A stretch of DNA of 64,000 nucleotides, from positions 5,580,001 through 5,644,000 of the forward strand of contig NZ_BAAAWE010000001.1 of NCBI RefSeq assembly GCF_039534915.1, read 5' to 3'. The translations under genes were made by a program, and so were the position numbers. Below the pieces are notes generated by a model. The model was not told the origin of the DNA and did not search any database. It saw nothing but the letters and a program-made list of their open reading frames with translations. Each line of letters begins with the position of its first letter. Within the stretch, counting starts at the first letter, position 1. This DNA is from Streptomyces roseofulvus. Its GTDB lineage: Bacteria; Actinomycetota; Actinomycetes; Streptomycetales; Streptomycetaceae. Below, in pieces: positions 61,360-64,000 of this stretch.

Positions 61360-61389
61360 TCGTCCCGGCTGCGCAGCCGGCACGAAACG
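61356..61389. promoter_or_regulatory. 34-bp near-perfect palindrome before the small secreted protein gene
   Basis: Arms 61356-61372 and 61373-61389 match at 16 of 17 positions with no spacer. It begins at the -10 element and covers the likely transcription start, so could be an operator or, if transcribed, a strong 5' hairpin 51 nt before the start codon. Confidence 0.7.
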
Positions 61390-61440
61390 CACGGCACCAT
61401 CCCGTAACGCATCGCATCGTTCATTTCAGGAGGACATGCC

Positions 61441-61680
61441 ATGTTCCGTCGCGTCGCCGCCGCCCTCGCCACCGCGGCCACCGCCGGGGCCCTCGCCCTC
61501 GGCGCCGCCGGCACCGCCGAGGCCGCCGGTCCCGGCTTCTATCCGCGCAGCCACCACGCCTCGTACGCGGAGTGCCAGGCGGCCGGCCAGGCGGGCGAGT
61601 GGATGTGGGGCAAGATCTACTTCTGCGAGCCCTTCCACCCCAGCCGCCCGGACGTCTACGTCCTCTGGGTCCGCTACTGA
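61441..61680 (+). CDS. Small secreted protein of unknown function
   Basis: Protein of 79 aa with a typical signal peptide (RR near the start, hydrophobic Ala/Leu core, cleavage after AEAA or nearby, about residue 29). The mature part of about 50 residues is rich in aromatic residues (YPRSHHASYAECQ, GEWMWGKIYFCEPF, YVLWVRY) and has two cysteines (AEC and YFC) that could form one disulfide. Start ATG 61441 has an ideal AGGAGG site. It is monocistronic with its own promoter, a long palindrome and a strong terminator. I do not recognise a named family; a short secreted structural, signalling or inhibitor protein are possibilities. Confidence 0.8.
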   Translation: MFRRVAAALATAATAGALALGAAGTAEAAGPGFYPRSHHASYAECQAAGQAGEWMWGKIYFCEPFHPSRPDVYVLWVRY

Positions 61681-61694
61681 CCCGCACGCGCGAA

Positions 61695-61722
61695 GGCCGG
61701 TCCCGCGGGGGCGGGACCGGCC
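61695..61722. terminator. Terminator between the small secreted protein gene and sdaA
   Basis: Perfect 12-bp stem GGCCGGTCCCGC at 61695-61706 and its complement at 61711-61722, loop GGGG. Confidence 0.88.
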
Positions 61723-61747
61723 GTGCGTCACGTACGCGCGCGCGTGC

Positions 61748-63118
<1,371 letters not shown>

Positions 63119-63187
63119 GGAAGGACTCCTTGTGGGGGCTAGACGTCGTTGTCTGCCGGGGTGGTGCAGAAACGCTGAGCATGGGGC

Positions 63188-63225
63188 GGGGCACCGCGCT
63201 CACCGTCCAGTGTGCGCGGTGCCCC
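63188..63225 (-). terminator. Terminator after glyA
   Basis: Perfect 12-bp stem GGGGCACCGCGC at 63188-63199 and its complement at 63214-63225, 14-nt loop, 43 bp after the glyA stop. Confidence 0.82.
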
Positions 63226-63267
63226 AGGTGTTCCGTACGAACAGGCTCGGAACTAAATCGTACGAAA

Positions 63268-64000
63268 TTACTTCAGGCCGGGGTACAGCGGGTGCTTGTC
63301 GGCCAGCGCCGTCACGCGGGCCTTCAGCGCCGCGGCCTTGTCCTCGTCGTAGCCCGGCTTGAGGGCCTCGGCGATGATGTCGGCGACCTCGGTGAAGTCC
63401 TCGGCCCCGAAGCCGCGGGTGGCGAGGGCCGGCGTGCCGATGCGCAGGCCGGAGGTGACCATCGGCGGGCGCGGGTCGTTCGGGACGGCGTTCCGGTTGA
63501 CCGTGATGCCGACCTCGTGGAGCCGGTCCTCGGCCTGCTGGCCGTCGAGCTCCGAGTTCCGCAGGTCCACCAGGACCAGGTGCACGTCGGTGCCGCCGGA
63601 GAGGACCGAGACGCCGTGCGCCGTGACGTCGTCCTGGACCAGGCGCTCGGCCAGGATCCGGGCGCCGTCCAGGGTGCGCTGCTGGCGCTCCTTGAACTCC
63701 TCCGAGGCCGCGACCTTGAAGGAGACCGCCTTGGCCGCGATCACGTGCTCCAGCGGGCCGCCCTGGAAGCCGGGGAAGACCGAGGAGTTCAGCTTCTTCG
63801 CGAACTCCTTCTTCGCCAGGATGACGCCGCCGCGCGGGCCGCCGAGCGTCTTGTGCGTGGTGGAGGTCACCACGTCCGCGTACGCGACCGGGTTCGGGTG
63901 CAGACCGGCCGCGACCAGGCCGGCGAAGTGGGCCATGTCGACCCACAGGTACGCCTCGACCTCGTCGGCGATCCGGCGGAACTCCGCGAAGTCCAGCTGA
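63268..64000 (-). CDS. glyA: Serine hydroxymethyltransferase, C-terminal part
   Basis: The window holds the last 244 residues of this PLP enzyme, which converts serine and tetrahydrofolate to glycine and methylene-tetrahydrofolate; the start lies beyond the right edge. The PLP lysine is in TSTTHKTLGGPRGG. Other conserved blocks are VFPGFQGGPLEHVIAAKAV, LSGGTDVHLVLVDLR and SGLRIGTPALATRGFG. It stops with TAA at 63268-63270. sdaA follows on the same strand after a terminator. From memory this corresponds to the SCO5469-SCO5470 neighbourhood of S. coelicolor. Confidence 0.95.
   Translation of the reverse strand, partial: QLDFAEFRRIADEVEAYLWVDMAHFAGLVAAGLHPNPVAYADVVTSTTHKTLGGPRGGVILAKKEFAKKLNSSVFPGFQGGPLEHVIAAKAVSFKVAASEEFKERQQRTLDGARILAERLVQDDVTAHGVSVLSGGTDVHLVLVDLRNSELDGQQAEDRLHEVGITVNRNAVPNDPRPPMVTSGLRIGTPALATRGFGAEDFTEVADIIAEALKPGYDEDKAAALKARVTALADKHPLYPGLK

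Overview
The window is a very GC-rich chromosomal segment with densely packed genes, many GTG starts, short intergenic gaps and long GC-rich terminator hairpins. Together with the gene families present (CslA/GlxA, isobutyryl-CoA mutase, DUF6230/DUF6114, the GlgE alpha-glucan pathway, RsbW-like ATP-binding proteins) this points clearly to a Streptomyces chromosome, core or near-core region. I see no tRNA or rRNA genes, CRISPR array, prophage or insertion sequence. Both edges cut a gene: the C-terminus of a TetR-type regulator on the left and glyA on the right.

Region by region. (1) 1-5.2 kb: a tip-growth glycan locus with a cellulose-synthase-like glycosyltransferase (cslA), the radical copper oxidase glxA and a convergent GH6 lipoprotein glucanase. 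(2) 5.3-12.7 kb: a divergent ArsR/MFS pair around a perfect operator-like inverted repeat; a MarR regulator; a DUF3817 protein; the large subunit of isobutyryl-CoA mutase behind a 24-bp perfect palindrome; a PPOX-fold oxidoreductase; a TetR regulator; a YbbN-like thioredoxin. (3) 12.7-16 kb: a long leader region and a three-gene envelope operon of unknown function (DUF6230, DUF6114, and a Pro/Thr/Ala-rich secreted protein). (4) 16-22.3 kb: central carbon genes pyk, ackA and pta (leftward), with pfkA divergent. (5) 22.5-28.5 kb: a double-HTH regulator, a CitA/CitB-type two-component system next to a dicarboxylate transporter (dctA) with a Crp-like site, and a deazaflavin oxidoreductase fused to hemerythrin. 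(6) 28.5-42.3 kb: helD, then the leftward glgE-treS-mak-glgB genes, an AraC regulator and glgP, i.e. a nearly complete GlgE alpha-glucan/trehalose pathway. (7) 42.3-47.4 kb: a NarL-type two-component system whose kinase has an extra C-terminal membrane and exported part, a secreted M4 metalloprotease and a small membrane protein. (8) 47.5-57.5 kb: a heterodimeric ABC exporter, a lipoprotein, the debranching enzyme glgX and two tandem L,D-transpeptidase lipoproteins. (9) 57.6-64 kb: enoyl-CoA hydratase, an RsbW-like ATPase, a GNAT acetyltransferase, an EF-hand protein, a CopD-like protein, a tiny secreted protein behind a long palindrome, L-serine dehydratase (sdaA) and glyA.

How the genes work together: glycolysis and overflow metabolism (pfkA, pyk, pta-ackA) lie near the storage-glucan genes (glgE, treS, mak, glgB, glgP, glgX), so much of the window handles hexose flux into and out of alpha-glucan and trehalose. 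A second theme is envelope remodelling (CslA/GlxA/GH6, the DUF6230 operon, L,D-transpeptidases, M4 protease). All identifications rest on reading the sequence and on remembered family features; no database search was run. The points I find most worth following up are the DUF6230/DUF6114 operon with its apparently related secreted domains, the long palindromes at 8594 and 61356, the helD promoter placed inside a leftward-facing terminator, and the histidine kinase with a C-terminal exported domain.
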